Of a DNA stretch of 42,140 bases, positions 1 through 8,479 are shown piece by piece (the first letter of the stretch is position 1; each line of letters begins with the position of its first letter). The translations under genes and the position numbers were made by a program. The notes beneath the pieces are model-generated. The model did no database searches and was not told where the DNA came from. It saw nothing but the letters and a program-made list of their open reading frames with translations. Origin of the DNA: Syntrophaceae bacterium UBA2188 (GTDB taxonomy: Bacteria > Desulfobacterota > BSN033 > UBA1163); contig DCVM01000153.1 of assembly GCA_002327985.1 (NCBI GenBank), positions 1 to 42,140 of the forward strand, in the 5' to 3' direction.

Positions 1-369
1 AACCACATCGTCATTGAGGAGAATGTGGGGATTTCACCCAACGTGATGATCATCGACAACTCCCGAAAACCAGGGGATGTCAGTCGTCCTAGCAAAGAAC
101 AAGCTTTGAAAATTGGATATGTCCACATTGGGGCAGATTCTTGGATTGCCTATGGGGCCTGCGTCCTACCGAATGTGACCATCGGGCGACATTGCATCAT
201 TGGCGCCCTTTCTGTGGTGAATGAGGATATTCCACCTTATTCCGTTGCTGTGGGTTCCCCAGCCAAGGTAGTGAAGCAGTTTGATTTTGATAAAAGGGAA
301 TGGGTAAAAGTCTCTGGGGCTGAAAATCCAACGGTAGGTGGGAACCCTGGGAGGGAAGAAATCGATTAA
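1..369 (+). CDS. Hexapeptide-repeat acyltransferase (WbbJ-like), 5' truncated
   Basis: The reading frame is open from the first base, so the true start lies to the left of the window; the first in-window candidate (GTG at 25) is internal. The visible C-terminal 122 residues carry the isoleucine-rich hexapeptide periodicity of left-handed beta-helix acyltransferases, including SWIAYGACVLPNVTIG and the closing segment DIPPYSVAVGSPAKVV. Such proteins usually O- or N-acetylate sugars using acetyl-CoA in the cytoplasm. The substrate cannot be read from the sequence. The following gene is a close paralogue: both share the PPYSVAVG(S/A)PA(K/R)V(V/I)KQ core and a K/TxWV(K/R)V tail. The extra 20-odd C-terminal residues here are not repeat-like. 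Confidence 0.85.
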   Translation, partial: NHIVIEENVGISPNVMIIDNSRKPGDVSRPSKEQALKIGYVHIGADSWIAYGACVLPNVTIGRHCIIGALSVVNEDIPPYSVAVGSPAKVVKQFDFDKREWVKVSGAENPTVGGNPGREEID

Positions 370-384
370 TCGGCTAAATTGGCA

Positions 385-960
385 ATGAGAAGAGGATTCG
401 GGCGACACATTCAAAATATCAGGAACCGGATGTTTTTTGGACATTACGGTAGGAATGTTTATATCTTTCCAGAGGTCCATATTGTCAGACCTCAGTTTAT
501 CTCCATTGGAAACAATGTCACAATCGGCAGAGGGACGGACATTTATGTTCATCCGCCCCGCGTTCATATAAAAGAATACTTAATACAGATTGGCAACAAT
601 GTTCATATCGGGAGTCATAATATTATCGGGGCACGGAAAAGCATTGTTTTGGAGGATAACGTCTTGATCGGGCCCCACGTGATGATTGGAGACCACAGCC
701 ATACTTATAAGGATATAGAAATTCCAATAAAGGTGCAGGAAGTCACAGAGGGCATGCCTGTTCGCATTGAACGAGATAGCTGGATTGGTGCGAACGTTTT
801 CATTTTGCCCAATGTGATCATTGGCCGGCATTCAGTGGTGGGTGCCAATGCGGTCGTCAACCGTGATATCCCACCCTATTCTGTTGCGGTGGGTGCCCCG
901 GCCCGAGTGATCAAACAATATGATTTTGACACGAAACAATGGGTGAGAGTGAATGAGTGA
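385..960 (+). CDS. Hexapeptide-repeat acyltransferase (WbbJ-like)
   Basis: This 191-residue protein is a left-handed beta-helix acyltransferase, probably a sugar O-acetyltransferase. Hexapeptide turns run from about residue 35 (ISIGNNVTIGRGTDI) to about 180 (DIPPYSVAVGAPARV). A loop containing GDHSHTYKDIEIPI sits where this family places its catalytic histidine. I chose ATG 385; a TTG at 379 in the same frame is possible, and neither has a good ribosome binding site. It lies 15 bases after its paralogue and its last 8 bases overlap the next methyltransferase gene, so the genes are probably co-transcribed. The two tandem acyltransferases probably arose by duplication and may differ in acceptor position. 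The specific substrate is unknown. Confidence 0.87.
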   Translation: MRRGFGRHIQNIRNRMFFGHYGRNVYIFPEVHIVRPQFISIGNNVTIGRGTDIYVHPPRVHIKEYLIQIGNNVHIGSHNIIGARKSIVLEDNVLIGPHVMIGDHSHTYKDIEIPIKVQEVTEGMPVRIERDSWIGANVFILPNVIIGRHSVVGANAVVNRDIPPYSVAVGAPARVIKQYDFDTKQWVRVNE

Positions 961-1597
961 AGAGATCTCCTGGAGTAAGTTATTTGAATATCGGGGTCAG
1001 ATTCACCAGAGATATCGAGATATCTGGAATATCAAGATTCTTCGGAAACGATTTCCCCTGATGTTAGAGATGATTCAGGATGGGGAAAAAGTTCTGGATA
1101 TTGGTGCCTCTAATCGAAATCTTCGGGAGCGATTAAGGCGTCATTTTCCAAAATTGATTTATAAAAGTATGGACATTGATCGCGAACAGTTTCATGACTT
1201 TTATAGCCTGGAAGAGATCCAGGAGTCCTTTGACGTCGTTTTTCTGTTTGAGGTCATTGAGCATTTAGAGATGAAAGAAGGAATCCAACTTTTAGAAAGA
1301 ATTTATCATCTCCTCCATGAAGGGGGACGGTTAATTCTGACCACTCCCAATGTCTTTAATCCCAGCCGTTTCTGGAGGGATGCGACACATAAAGTAGCCT
1401 ATTGTTATGATGAACTGGGTGGCCTCCTCCTCGCCCAGAATTTTCAAATCAAGGCGATGTATCGAACTTACAGTGATGCCTTCCACCGCTATCTCTTTCG
1501 GATCTATGTGATGGCCCCTCTTCACCGATATCTGGGCATTGATTTCGCCAAATCGATTTTGGTGATTGCGGAGAAGAAGTCGAACGACACACGATGA
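953..1597 (+). CDS. Class I SAM-dependent methyltransferase
   Basis: A 214-residue class I methyltransferase. The SAM-binding motif I is VLDIGAS at residues 47-53, and the post-I/motif II region contains FDVVFLFEVIEHLEM, followed by GGRLILTTPNVFNP. This arrangement is typical of the Methyltransf_11/23 type enzymes that sit in glycan clusters and methylate sugars or lipid intermediates in the cytoplasm. The start ATG lies inside the previous gene (8-base overlap) and the stop overlaps the next ATG (ATGA), which indicates translational coupling in one operon. The acceptor cannot be deduced. A small-molecule methyltransferase is the main alternative. Confidence 0.85.
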   Translation: MSEEISWSKLFEYRGQIHQRYRDIWNIKILRKRFPLMLEMIQDGEKVLDIGASNRNLRERLRRHFPKLIYKSMDIDREQFHDFYSLEEIQESFDVVFLFEVIEHLEMKEGIQLLERIYHLLHEGGRLILTTPNVFNPSRFWRDATHKVAYCYDELGGLLLAQNFQIKAMYRTYSDAFHRYLFRIYVMAPLHRYLGIDFAKSILVIAEKKSNDTR

Positions 1598-2595
1598 GAA
1601 TTATCTTCCTCACCCATTCCAGTGATCAGGGCCACCGGTTCCGAGTAGAGCAGTATTTCCCCTATCTCCTGGCTCACCGGGTTGAACCCAAGTGGCAACC
1701 TCTTTCCGGTTCATGGAAAGATCGGTTCATCATTTACCGGCAACTTCCTTCTTTTGATGTCGTCTGTATTCAAAGGAGGTTGCTATCTCCTTTTGAATTT
1801 TATTGGATCCGAAAAAAGTCGTTGAATATTGTTTTTGATCTTGATGACGCTGTGATGTACCGGTCTTCAAGTTCCCCCCGTCCGCATTCTTTATCCAGAT
1901 GGCTGAAATTCAGGGGGATGGTCAAAGGAAGCGATATCATCACCGTAGGAAACCAATTTTTAAAGAACGAAGTTCTCAAAGTGGATCGGGAAAAGAAGGT
2001 GTTTGTCATCCCAACTTCCATCGATACAACCCTTTATCCTCGGAAAAAGGAGATCTCTCCCCGTCCGGAGATTGTTCTAGGATGGATCGGGACGAAAGGG
2101 AACTTAAAGTATCTCCAAAAATTGGAACCGGTCTTTAAAACCATCCGTCAGAAATTTCCCCAGGTGAAATTGAAAATCGTGAGCAACGAATTTTTTGATT
2201 CTCAATACCTTCCCGTGATTAAGAAGCCATGGAAATTAGAGGATGAAAACGAAGATTTAATCTCTTTTGATATTGGACTAATGCCCCTCAACGACGATCT
2301 GTGGTCGAAGGGGAAATGTGGCTTGAAGATCATCCAATATCTTAGTGTAGGGATCCCCGTGGTCTGCACTCCGATAGGGATCAATTCGGATATCATCCAA
2401 AACGGTGAGAATGGTTTCTGGGCAACGAATCAGCAGGAATGGATAGATCATTTATCGACCCTCATTCTCAATCGAGATCTGAGGTACCTCATGGGGCGAA
2501 AAGGAATCGAGACGGTGGAACAGGGGTACTCTCTTGCAGTCACTTCTGAAAAGTTCTTTCATGTTCTTCAAAGCTTCGGTCGGGGAGAAACATAA
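1594..2595 (+). CDS. GT4-like glycosyltransferase (first tandem copy)
   Basis: A 333-residue GT-B fold glycosyltransferase. The N-terminal domain has a basic region (HRFRVEQYFPYL) and the conserved FDLDDAVMYR at 81-90. The C-terminal nucleotide-sugar-binding domain starts at GWIG (163-166) and contains GKCGLKIIQYLSVGIPVVCTP near 230-250, the position of the GT4 E-x7-E region. The usual first Glu is replaced by a KCGLK block, which is common in this subfamily. It would add a sugar to the lipid-linked glycan on the cytoplasmic face. The start overlaps the upstream stop by 4 bases, and the next gene, a clear paralogue, begins on the very next base after this stop. Donor and acceptor are unknown. 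Confidence 0.87.
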   Translation: MRIIFLTHSSDQGHRFRVEQYFPYLLAHRVEPKWQPLSGSWKDRFIIYRQLPSFDVVCIQRRLLSPFEFYWIRKKSLNIVFDLDDAVMYRSSSSPRPHSLSRWLKFRGMVKGSDIITVGNQFLKNEVLKVDREKKVFVIPTSIDTTLYPRKKEISPRPEIVLGWIGTKGNLKYLQKLEPVFKTIRQKFPQVKLKIVSNEFFDSQYLPVIKKPWKLEDENEDLISFDIGLMPLNDDLWSKGKCGLKIIQYLSVGIPVVCTPIGINSDIIQNGENGFWATNQQEWIDHLSTLILNRDLRYLMGRKGIETVEQGYSLAVTSEKFFHVLQSFGRGET

Positions 2596-3612
2596 ATGAA
2601 AATCCTTTTTCTGATCCAAGGGTTCTCCGTGGCCGCCAGTCGCTATCGTGTCCTCCAATATTGTCCCTATTTAAAATCCAGAGGGGTGGAAACGATCATC
2701 AGCCTCTATCCAAGGACCCTGAAAGAAAATTTCCAATTCTTCAACCATCTTCCCCAATACGACATTGTTTTTCTTCAGAGGAAAAGGTTCAATCAACCCC
2801 GCCTCGGACTGTTGAGAAGGAGGGCAAAAAAGATCGTCTATGATTTCGATGATGCAGTGATGTACCGAAACTCAAAGGCCAGAGATCCTATTTCATCTAC
2901 CCGGATGAGACGGTTTGTTCAGATGATTAAAAACTCTGATTACGTTATTGCCGGTAATGAATTTTTAAAGAGGGAGGTGCTCCCCTTTAATCCGAATGTC
3001 GAGGTCATCCCAACGACCATTGATCATGGAAAATATCATTTAAAAACGTATCCGGTTCAACAGGAGAGGGTGACCCTTGGGTGGATCGGGGATCATGGCT
3101 CCATCCATTATTTGGAAAAGATGAAGCCCCTTTTCGAAAAGTTGGGCGAGAAGTATCCCCAGGTGGAATTGAAAATCGTCTGTGATATCTTTTTTGATTC
3201 GAATCGGGTAAAAGTGATTAAGAAGCATTGGAGCCCAGCGGAGGAGGTGGCCGATCTTCAAGGATTTGATATTGGGTTAATGCCTCTTGTGGACGACCCA
3301 TGGTCCTGGGGAAAATGTGGTCTCAAGATCATTCAATATCAAGGCGTCGGTGTTCCAGTAGTTTGTACCCCCGTGGGAATTAATCGGGACCTGGTGGAAG
3401 ATGGGGTGAATGGGTTTTACGCAACAGCCCCTGAGGAATGGGAAAAAAAGATTTCCCTGCTTATTGAAAATCCTGAATTAAGAAAGCAGATGGGCCTGGC
3501 AGGGAGAACGAGGGTATTAGAAAAATATACTTTTCAGGTTTGTGCCCCCCGTCTCTTTTCCATTCTGACCCGTGTTGCAGAGAGAGGGAAAAATATTCAT
3601 CATGTTATTTAA
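2596..3612 (+). CDS. GT4-like glycosyltransferase (second tandem copy)
   Basis: A 338-residue GT-B glycosyltransferase closely related to the preceding gene. It shares the start MKILFL, the SRYRVLQYCPYL segment, YDFDDAVMYRNS at 82-92, GWIGDHGSIHYLEK and WGKCGLKIIQYQGVGVPVVCTPVG. The start codon directly abuts the upstream stop with no spacer, and the last 11 bases overlap the start of the downstream MBOAT gene. The pair looks like a tandem duplication followed by divergence, suggesting two consecutive or alternative glycosidic linkages. The motif that replaces the canonical GT4 acidic residue is the same in both copies, so it is a family feature, not decay. Its substrates are not predictable from sequence. 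Confidence 0.87.
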   Translation: MKILFLIQGFSVAASRYRVLQYCPYLKSRGVETIISLYPRTLKENFQFFNHLPQYDIVFLQRKRFNQPRLGLLRRRAKKIVYDFDDAVMYRNSKARDPISSTRMRRFVQMIKNSDYVIAGNEFLKREVLPFNPNVEVIPTTIDHGKYHLKTYPVQQERVTLGWIGDHGSIHYLEKMKPLFEKLGEKYPQVELKIVCDIFFDSNRVKVIKKHWSPAEEVADLQGFDIGLMPLVDDPWSWGKCGLKIIQYQGVGVPVVCTPVGINRDLVEDGVNGFYATAPEEWEKKISLLIENPELRKQMGLAGRTRVLEKYTFQVCAPRLFSILTRVAERGKNIHHVI

Positions 3613-5068
3613 TTCATTCTCCTTTTTCATTTTTTTCCCTACGGTGACTCTCCTCTATTTTTTAATTCCCCATCGGTATCGTTGGTTTTTTCTCCTCATG
3701 GCAAGCTGGGTCTTTTACATGGCATTTTTACCTATCTACATCCTCATTCTCGCTTTGACCATCGTCATCGATTATGCGGCGGGACTCCTGATTGAAAGAG
3801 CAGAGGGGGAAAGAAAAAAGGTTTATTTAGTCATCAGTATTGTTTCCACCTGTGGTGCCCTTTTCATTTTCAAATATTTTAATTTTTTTAATTCAAACCT
3901 TGTGCAAGCTGCCCAGTTTCTCCATTGGAATTATTCGATTGAGAGTTTGTCCTTAATTTTACCCATCGGGATATCGTTTTACACCTTTCAAGGGATCAGT
4001 TATGTCATCGAAGTTTACAGGGGACAGCAGAAGGCGGAAACGCATATAGGGATTTTTGCTCTCTATATTTCATTTTATCCCCAGTTGGTTGCTGGACCCA
4101 TCGAGCGACCCGGAAATTTGCTTCCCCAATTCTATGAAAAACATACTTACGACGATCAAAGGGCAATGGATGGATTAAAACTGATGGTTTGGGGATTCTT
4201 CAAAAAGGTGGTCATTGCAGATAAATTAACAATCTTGGTGGACCAAATTTACGCCAACCCGACTCAGTACACAGGATTCCCCTTAATTGCAGCTATCCTT
4301 TTTTTTGGAATTCAAGCCTATTGCGATTTTTCAGGTTATTCCGATATCGCTATAGGGTCGGCACAAGTCATGGGGTTTCGTTTAATTGACAATTTCAACA
4401 AACCCTTTTTTTATTCAACCTCTACTGCCGAATTTTGGAGAAGATGGCATATGTCTCTCATGTCCTGGTTTCGGGATTATGTCTATATTCCTCTCGGAGG
4501 TAACCGCAAGGGTAAATGGAGGGGTTATTTTAACATCTTCTTCACTTTCACACTAAGCGGATTATGGCATGGCGCAAAATGGGGTGTCGTCGCGTGGGGA
4601 GCGTTGAATGGGTTCTATATCATTTTTTCTATCTGGACGGCGGGCCTTCGAAAGAGATTCATTCAATGGATCGGTTTGGATCGATTTCCAGTTCTTCATA
4701 AAGGCATACAATCCTTCCTCACCTTTATGTTATTTTGCATTGGTGCAACGCTCTTCAGGGCAGAAAGCCTTTCTGATGCCTATTATGTCGCGACCCACTG
4801 GTGGTCAGGGCTGGGAAGTTTTGCTGGCATCAAAATGTCACTTAAAAGTTTATATGGGTTAAATTTAGGTAAATATGAGCTGATTATTGCCCTTGTTTCA
4901 ATTGGTTTCATGGAGTTTATTCAAAAGATTGAGAAGCAGGAAAAAATGAGACATTTCCTTTCCGAAAAGCCCATTTGGATCCGGTGGCCCATTTATTATA
5001 TTCTCCTCTTCATTCTCATCTTTTTCGGAGAATATAATGATCAGACCTTTATCTACTTTCAATTCTAA
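3602..5068 (+). CDS. MBOAT-family membrane O-acyltransferase, cassette A
   Basis: A 488-residue multi-pass membrane protein of the MBOAT family (AlgI/DltB group), which moves acyl groups across the inner membrane for transfer to an extracytoplasmic glycan. Hallmarks are GISFYTFQGISYVIEVYRG (about 123-141), PQLVAGPIERP (160-170), CDFSGYSDIAIG (241-252), FWRRWHMSL (278-286) and LSGLWHGAKWG (318-328). H323 matches the essential MBOAT histidine (H322 in AlgI). I chose ATG 3602, not an upstream in-frame GTG at 3572, because all four MBOATs here begin MLFNS. The partner SGNH gene follows after 12 bases. Its paralogue at 30965 is the same length and shares a nearly identical DNA tract. The acyl group transferred is not known. 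Confidence 0.95.
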   Translation: MLFNSFSFFIFFPTVTLLYFLIPHRYRWFFLLMASWVFYMAFLPIYILILALTIVIDYAAGLLIERAEGERKKVYLVISIVSTCGALFIFKYFNFFNSNLVQAAQFLHWNYSIESLSLILPIGISFYTFQGISYVIEVYRGQQKAETHIGIFALYISFYPQLVAGPIERPGNLLPQFYEKHTYDDQRAMDGLKLMVWGFFKKVVIADKLTILVDQIYANPTQYTGFPLIAAILFFGIQAYCDFSGYSDIAIGSAQVMGFRLIDNFNKPFFYSTSTAEFWRRWHMSLMSWFRDYVYIPLGGNRKGKWRGYFNIFFTFTLSGLWHGAKWGVVAWGALNGFYIIFSIWTAGLRKRFIQWIGLDRFPVLHKGIQSFLTFMLFCIGATLFRAESLSDAYYVATHWWSGLGSFAGIKMSLKSLYGLNLGKYELIIALVSIGFMEFIQKIEKQEKMRHFLSEKPIWIRWPIYYILLFILIFFGEYNDQTFIYFQF

Positions 5069-5080
5069 AGAGGAGCCAAG

Positions 5081-6028
5081 ATGGGAAGACGTTTAAAGAA
5101 AAAAGTGCTTTTTTTCTCCCTCTTCATCATTATCCTTGTTTTCATGGATTACTGGCTGGATCAGGAGTTAAATCCTCATTATCCATTGCAGTATAGCGAG
5201 GTGTTCCACCCCAAGGTCAACGCCGATGTGATCATCATTGGAGCCTCTCATGCAACGCATGGCATCAACCCAAAATATCTCGAGTCGGAACATTTAAAAG
5301 TCTATAATTTCTCCCTGAACGGGGCCGGCCCGACCTTCTATTTGAATTGGTATAATAAGATATTCCGCCAGTATTACCGAAGGCCTCTTTATGTAATCTA
5401 TGTGGTCCATTGGGGCATGTTTGACGAAGAGTTCGCCCAGAGAAAGCTTGAACAGGATAGCAGCTATTTCCCCTTTCATTTTTTATTGAAAGAATTCCGT
5501 GCGATCAAGACGTTAAAAACTCTCGCCCTGAATCGTTTTGCATTCATCCGAGAGAGAAAACAGTTAACCCACCGCTTGTTTGGGAAACATCCGGAGGTTT
5601 ATCTCTTGTCGAGATACTATAATGGATTTATTCCTTACGAGAGGAAGGGGAACCTTGAAAAAGAGAAGAATGTCAAACCTCGGAATAGTCGAGCCCAAAT
5701 CAGAGCATTTGAAGAATTACTTGACGATTTTGAAAAAAATAAAATCCAGGTTATCTTCGTTGTGGTCCCGGGTTATCTCCCTGTGCGCAGTGCCTCCGAT
5801 ATCTCGGAAAGCATGGAGTTGATCCATAAGATTGCGGAAAAAAGAGGAATTTCTTTTCTGGATTATGAGACGGAAAGGAAAACGAGCATTAATACAAACC
5901 CCAGTCTGTTTTCGGATTGGATCCATTTAAACGAAAAAGGCAGCGATGTATTCTCCAAATTGTTAAAAAGTGATTTAGAATTTCTACTAAAGCAAAAGGA
6001 AGCCAAAGAGGGAGCGCCTCCAACCTAA
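5081..6028 (+). CDS. Membrane-anchored SGNH-type acyltransferase/esterase, cassette A
   Basis: A 315-residue protein with an uncleaved-looking N-terminal membrane anchor (residues 9-26) and an extracytoplasmic SGNH-like domain. Block I is IIIGASHATHG with candidate nucleophile S56. The C-terminal block is SDWIHLNEKGSDVF with D279 and H282, giving a plausible Ser-Asp-His triad. AlgJ/AlgX, DltD and PatB are known examples of SGNH proteins working with MBOATs to complete glycan O-acylation. The 12-base spacer to the MBOAT holds a GAGGAG ribosome binding site. It pairs with the paralogue at 32444, in which the same three residues are at the same positions. The sequence does not show whether it acylates or de-acylates. 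Confidence 0.87.
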   Translation: MGRRLKKKVLFFSLFIIILVFMDYWLDQELNPHYPLQYSEVFHPKVNADVIIIGASHATHGINPKYLESEHLKVYNFSLNGAGPTFYLNWYNKIFRQYYRRPLYVIYVVHWGMFDEEFAQRKLEQDSSYFPFHFLLKEFRAIKTLKTLALNRFAFIRERKQLTHRLFGKHPEVYLLSRYYNGFIPYERKGNLEKEKNVKPRNSRAQIRAFEELLDDFEKNKIQVIFVVVPGYLPVRSASDISESMELIHKIAEKRGISFLDYETERKTSINTNPSLFSDWIHLNEKGSDVFSKLLKSDLEFLLKQKEAKEGAPPT

Positions 6029-6059
6029 AACGGATTTCTTAGAAAAAGGAAGTTGTTTG

Positions 6060-6809
6060 ATGGGCCATTTTAGCCAAAAAATTGGATGGAACTATGGAGC
6101 CATTCCTTTATCCAGGCACGAGACCCACGATAAAGTGATCGAGTTGATGAAAAAAGAACCTATTGGGAAGGTCTTGGATGTGCCTACCGGTACAGGGATA
6201 TTAGCAGATCGGTTAAGAAAGTTAGGGTTTGAGCTTTCCTGCTGTGATATCAATCCATCGTTTTTCTCTGTCCCAGACTTGAAGATAGAGATTGGCGATC
6301 TCAATCAATCGCTCCCGTTTCCGGATGAATCCTTTGATTATTTGATCTGTCTCGATGGGATTGAGCACACGGAAAACCCTTCGAATGCCATGCGGGAATT
6401 CAGCAGAATTTTAAAAAAAGGGGGGAAAATCTTCCTCTCCCTTCCCAATTTTCTCAATATCGAACGGAGGCTACGCTTTCTATTTACTGGCACTTTCTCT
6501 AAAATTCCTTCTCACGAGGTCGTCAGGGATATTTGGAAGGGAGATCTCTCCATGGCACACTTAAATCCTCTTGGGTATCCTATTTTGAAATTCATCATGG
6601 AACATTGTGGATTTCGCATCCTTCAATTGGAGAAGGATCGAAAGAAACCCAGAATGCATTGGTTGCTTCCCCTCGTTTGGATCCTTCGTTTGTACGGACG
6701 TCTCGCCTCCCAGAAGCGAAGGGAGGTCTACCGATTAAATGAAACCCTGATGGATGAAATTATTATGGGTGGAAATACACTCCTCATTATCGCCAAGAAA
6801 GTGGTTTGA
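6060..6809 (+). CDS. Class I SAM-dependent methyltransferase
   Basis: A 249-residue methyltransferase. Motif I is VLDVPTGTGILADRL (from residue 38), the acidic motif is CCDINPSFF, and the motif region SFDYLICLDGIEHTENP is followed by LKKGGKIFLSLPN. I chose ATG 6060; a TTG one codon earlier is in frame but less likely, and an AAAAAGGAAG stretch upstream can serve as the ribosome binding site. It lies 31 bases after the SGNH gene and 15 bases before a CatB-like acetyltransferase, within a run of sugar-modifying genes. Probable role: O- or N-methylation of a sugar or of the glycan terminus. The acceptor is unknown. Confidence 0.85.
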   Translation: MGHFSQKIGWNYGAIPLSRHETHDKVIELMKKEPIGKVLDVPTGTGILADRLRKLGFELSCCDINPSFFSVPDLKIEIGDLNQSLPFPDESFDYLICLDGIEHTENPSNAMREFSRILKKGGKIFLSLPNFLNIERRLRFLFTGTFSKIPSHEVVRDIWKGDLSMAHLNPLGYPILKFIMEHCGFRILQLEKDRKKPRMHWLLPLVWILRLYGRLASQKRREVYRLNETLMDEIIMGGNTLLIIAKKVV

Positions 6810-6824
6810 GAGGTAGATAAATCA

Positions 6825-7433
6825 ATGAAACTGACCCATCGATTCAACCTCTATCGTAAAAGAGTAAAGTGGAAATGGTTTCCTTCTTCCAAGAATGTCC
6901 TTTACACAAAGGATCTTTTGGGTGACCGTGACTCGATCGGTGGACATACTTATGGGAAACCGAGGGTTATTTCTTGGGGGGAAGGAGCCTCGCTCACGAT
7001 TGGTAGATATTGTTCTATTTCGACCCAGGTGGTCATCTTCCTTGGGAGTGAACATCGTACCGATTGGGTCAGTACGTATCCCTTCCCAATCTTCTGGAAG
7101 GAAGCAAGGCACATCGCGGGACATCCCTCCACCCGAGGGGATGTCGTCATTGGAAATGATGTTTGGATAGGGTATAATGTGATCATTATTTCGGGGGTAT
7201 CGATTGGAGATGGGGCAGCCATTGGTGCAGGGTCCGTGGTCACCAAAGATGTTCCTCCTTATGCCATCGTAGCCGGAAATCCTGCTCGTCTGGTTCGGTA
7301 TCGTTTTGATGAAAGGACTATTCAAAAGCTTCTGCAGATTCAATGGTGGAATTGGCCAGATGAAAAGGTGAAGGAAAATATTCATTTTATCTGTAGCGAT
7401 TCAATCGATGGTTTTATCAGAACATTTGGTTGA
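6825..7433 (+). CDS. CatB/Vat-like hexapeptide O-acetyltransferase
   Basis: A 202-residue xenobiotic-acetyltransferase-type (CatB/VatD) left-handed beta-helix protein. The diagnostic GSEHRTDWVSTYPF segment carries H77, which corresponds to the catalytic histidine of the family. The repeats continue through GDVVIGNDVWIGYNVIIISGVSIGDGAAIGAGSVVTKDVPPYAIVAGNPA, and a helical tail with WWNWPDEK is also typical. Despite the family name, members in glycan clusters acetylate sugars, so antibiotic resistance should not be inferred. A GAGGT ribosome binding site overlaps the end of the upstream methyltransferase gene. It is probably a cytoplasmic acetyl-CoA-dependent sugar acetyltransferase. Confidence 0.9.
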   Translation: MKLTHRFNLYRKRVKWKWFPSSKNVLYTKDLLGDRDSIGGHTYGKPRVISWGEGASLTIGRYCSISTQVVIFLGSEHRTDWVSTYPFPIFWKEARHIAGHPSTRGDVVIGNDVWIGYNVIIISGVSIGDGAAIGAGSVVTKDVPPYAIVAGNPARLVRYRFDERTIQKLLQIQWWNWPDEKVKENIHFICSDSIDGFIRTFG

Positions 7434-7476
7434 AGCCCCTTTTTCCTTCCAAGCAAGTCTTTGGGTTGGTTAGGGC

Positions 7477-8424
7477 ATGACCGATTTATCTATCATCATT
7501 GTTAGCTTGAATACGAAGGAATACCTCCTCCATTGTATCGAGTCGATTTTTCAAAACAAGAGGTCGATTCCATGGGAGGTGGTCGTGGTGGACAATGGTT
7601 CTCAAGATGAAAGTTCCTTTGAAGTAAAGAAGACATTTCCCATGGTTGATCTCATCGAAAATGAGAAAAATTTGGGATTTGCAAGGGCCGCTAATCAGGG
7701 GCTCCGGAGGGCATCGGGGAGATACTTCCTTCTTCTGAATCCGGACGCTCAGGTGAAGTCAGAGGCCATTGAGCGATTGTTATCATTTATGGAAAACCAT
7801 TTAGACGCGGGGGTGGTTGGAGCGCAACTGTTCAATGCCGATGGAACCAGGCAAAATTCAATTGCTAATTTTCCATCTCTGGCCACAGAGCTTTTGAACA
7901 AAAATCTCTTGAGGTGGTTATTCCCCAAGACATTTCCTGGAAAAGAGAGAGATTATCCTGGGCCCATCGAAGTCGATTCTGTCATCGGCGCCTGTATGAT
8001 GGTGAGAAGAGAGGTCATCAAGCAAGTGGGTGTATTAGATGAGGACTACTTCCTTTTCCTTGAAGAGACGGATTGGTGTTATCAGATCAAAAAGGGGGGC
8101 TGGAAGATTTACCACATGCCTCAAGCTGAAATCATCCATTTTCAGGGTAAGAGTGCTGGAAAGGATAAAAAAAAAGCGAAGGTGGAATACTATCGTTCCC
8201 GTTACCACTATTTTAGGAAAAATAGAGGAATTTCCCAATGGGTCTTTCTCCTCATCGGATTGATGATTCGTTTGTGGATGGAATTGACCTTCTTTTTCTT
8301 TATATGTGTACTGACCTTATTCGCAGTGAGGCGCTGGCGGAGGAAGCTTTCCATTTGCGCCTATCTGGTTTGGTGGCATCTGAAAGGTTGTCCCGAGAAG
8401 ATGGGTTTAAGATCTATTCAGTAA
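7477..8424 (+). CDS. GT2 family glycosyltransferase (rhamnosyltransferase-like)
   Basis: A 315-residue GT-A fold family 2 glycosyltransferase. It opens with LSIIIVSLNTKEYL, has VVVDNGSQD, the LGFARAANQGL segment, LLNPDAQ at the metal-binding DxD position, and FLEETDWCYQIKKGGWKI for the acceptor and base region. Two hydrophobic stretches near residues 255-285 suggest membrane association. WcaE and rhamnosyltransferase-like proteins share this layout. It follows a 43-base gap and is spaced 55 bases from the aminotransferase gene, so the downstream module may have its own start signal. It would transfer one sugar from a nucleotide donor to the growing lipid-linked chain. Specificity is not determinable. 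Confidence 0.88.
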   Translation: MTDLSIIIVSLNTKEYLLHCIESIFQNKRSIPWEVVVVDNGSQDESSFEVKKTFPMVDLIENEKNLGFARAANQGLRRASGRYFLLLNPDAQVKSEAIERLLSFMENHLDAGVVGAQLFNADGTRQNSIANFPSLATELLNKNLLRWLFPKTFPGKERDYPGPIEVDSVIGACMMVRREVIKQVGVLDEDYFLFLEETDWCYQIKKGGWKIYHMPQAEIIHFQGKSAGKDKKKAKVEYYRSRYHYFRKNRGISQWVFLLIGLMIRLWMELTFFFFICVLTLFAVRRWRRKLSICAYLVWWHLKGCPEKMGLRSIQ

Positions 8425-8479
8425 GGTGTGGTTCCAAAGTTCATGATATTCTCTATCAAGGAACCAAGGGATTTCTGAG

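Noticed and set aside
6822..7385. 187-codon minus-strand frame opposite the CatB-like acetyltransferase
   Set aside because: The plus-strand frame has diagnostic family motifs (HRTDWVST, hexapeptide repeats). The minus frame has none.
6825..7433. Chloramphenicol or streptogramin resistance gene
   Set aside because: The protein belongs to the CatB/Vat fold family, but its position among sugar-modifying genes makes a sugar acetyltransferase far more likely.
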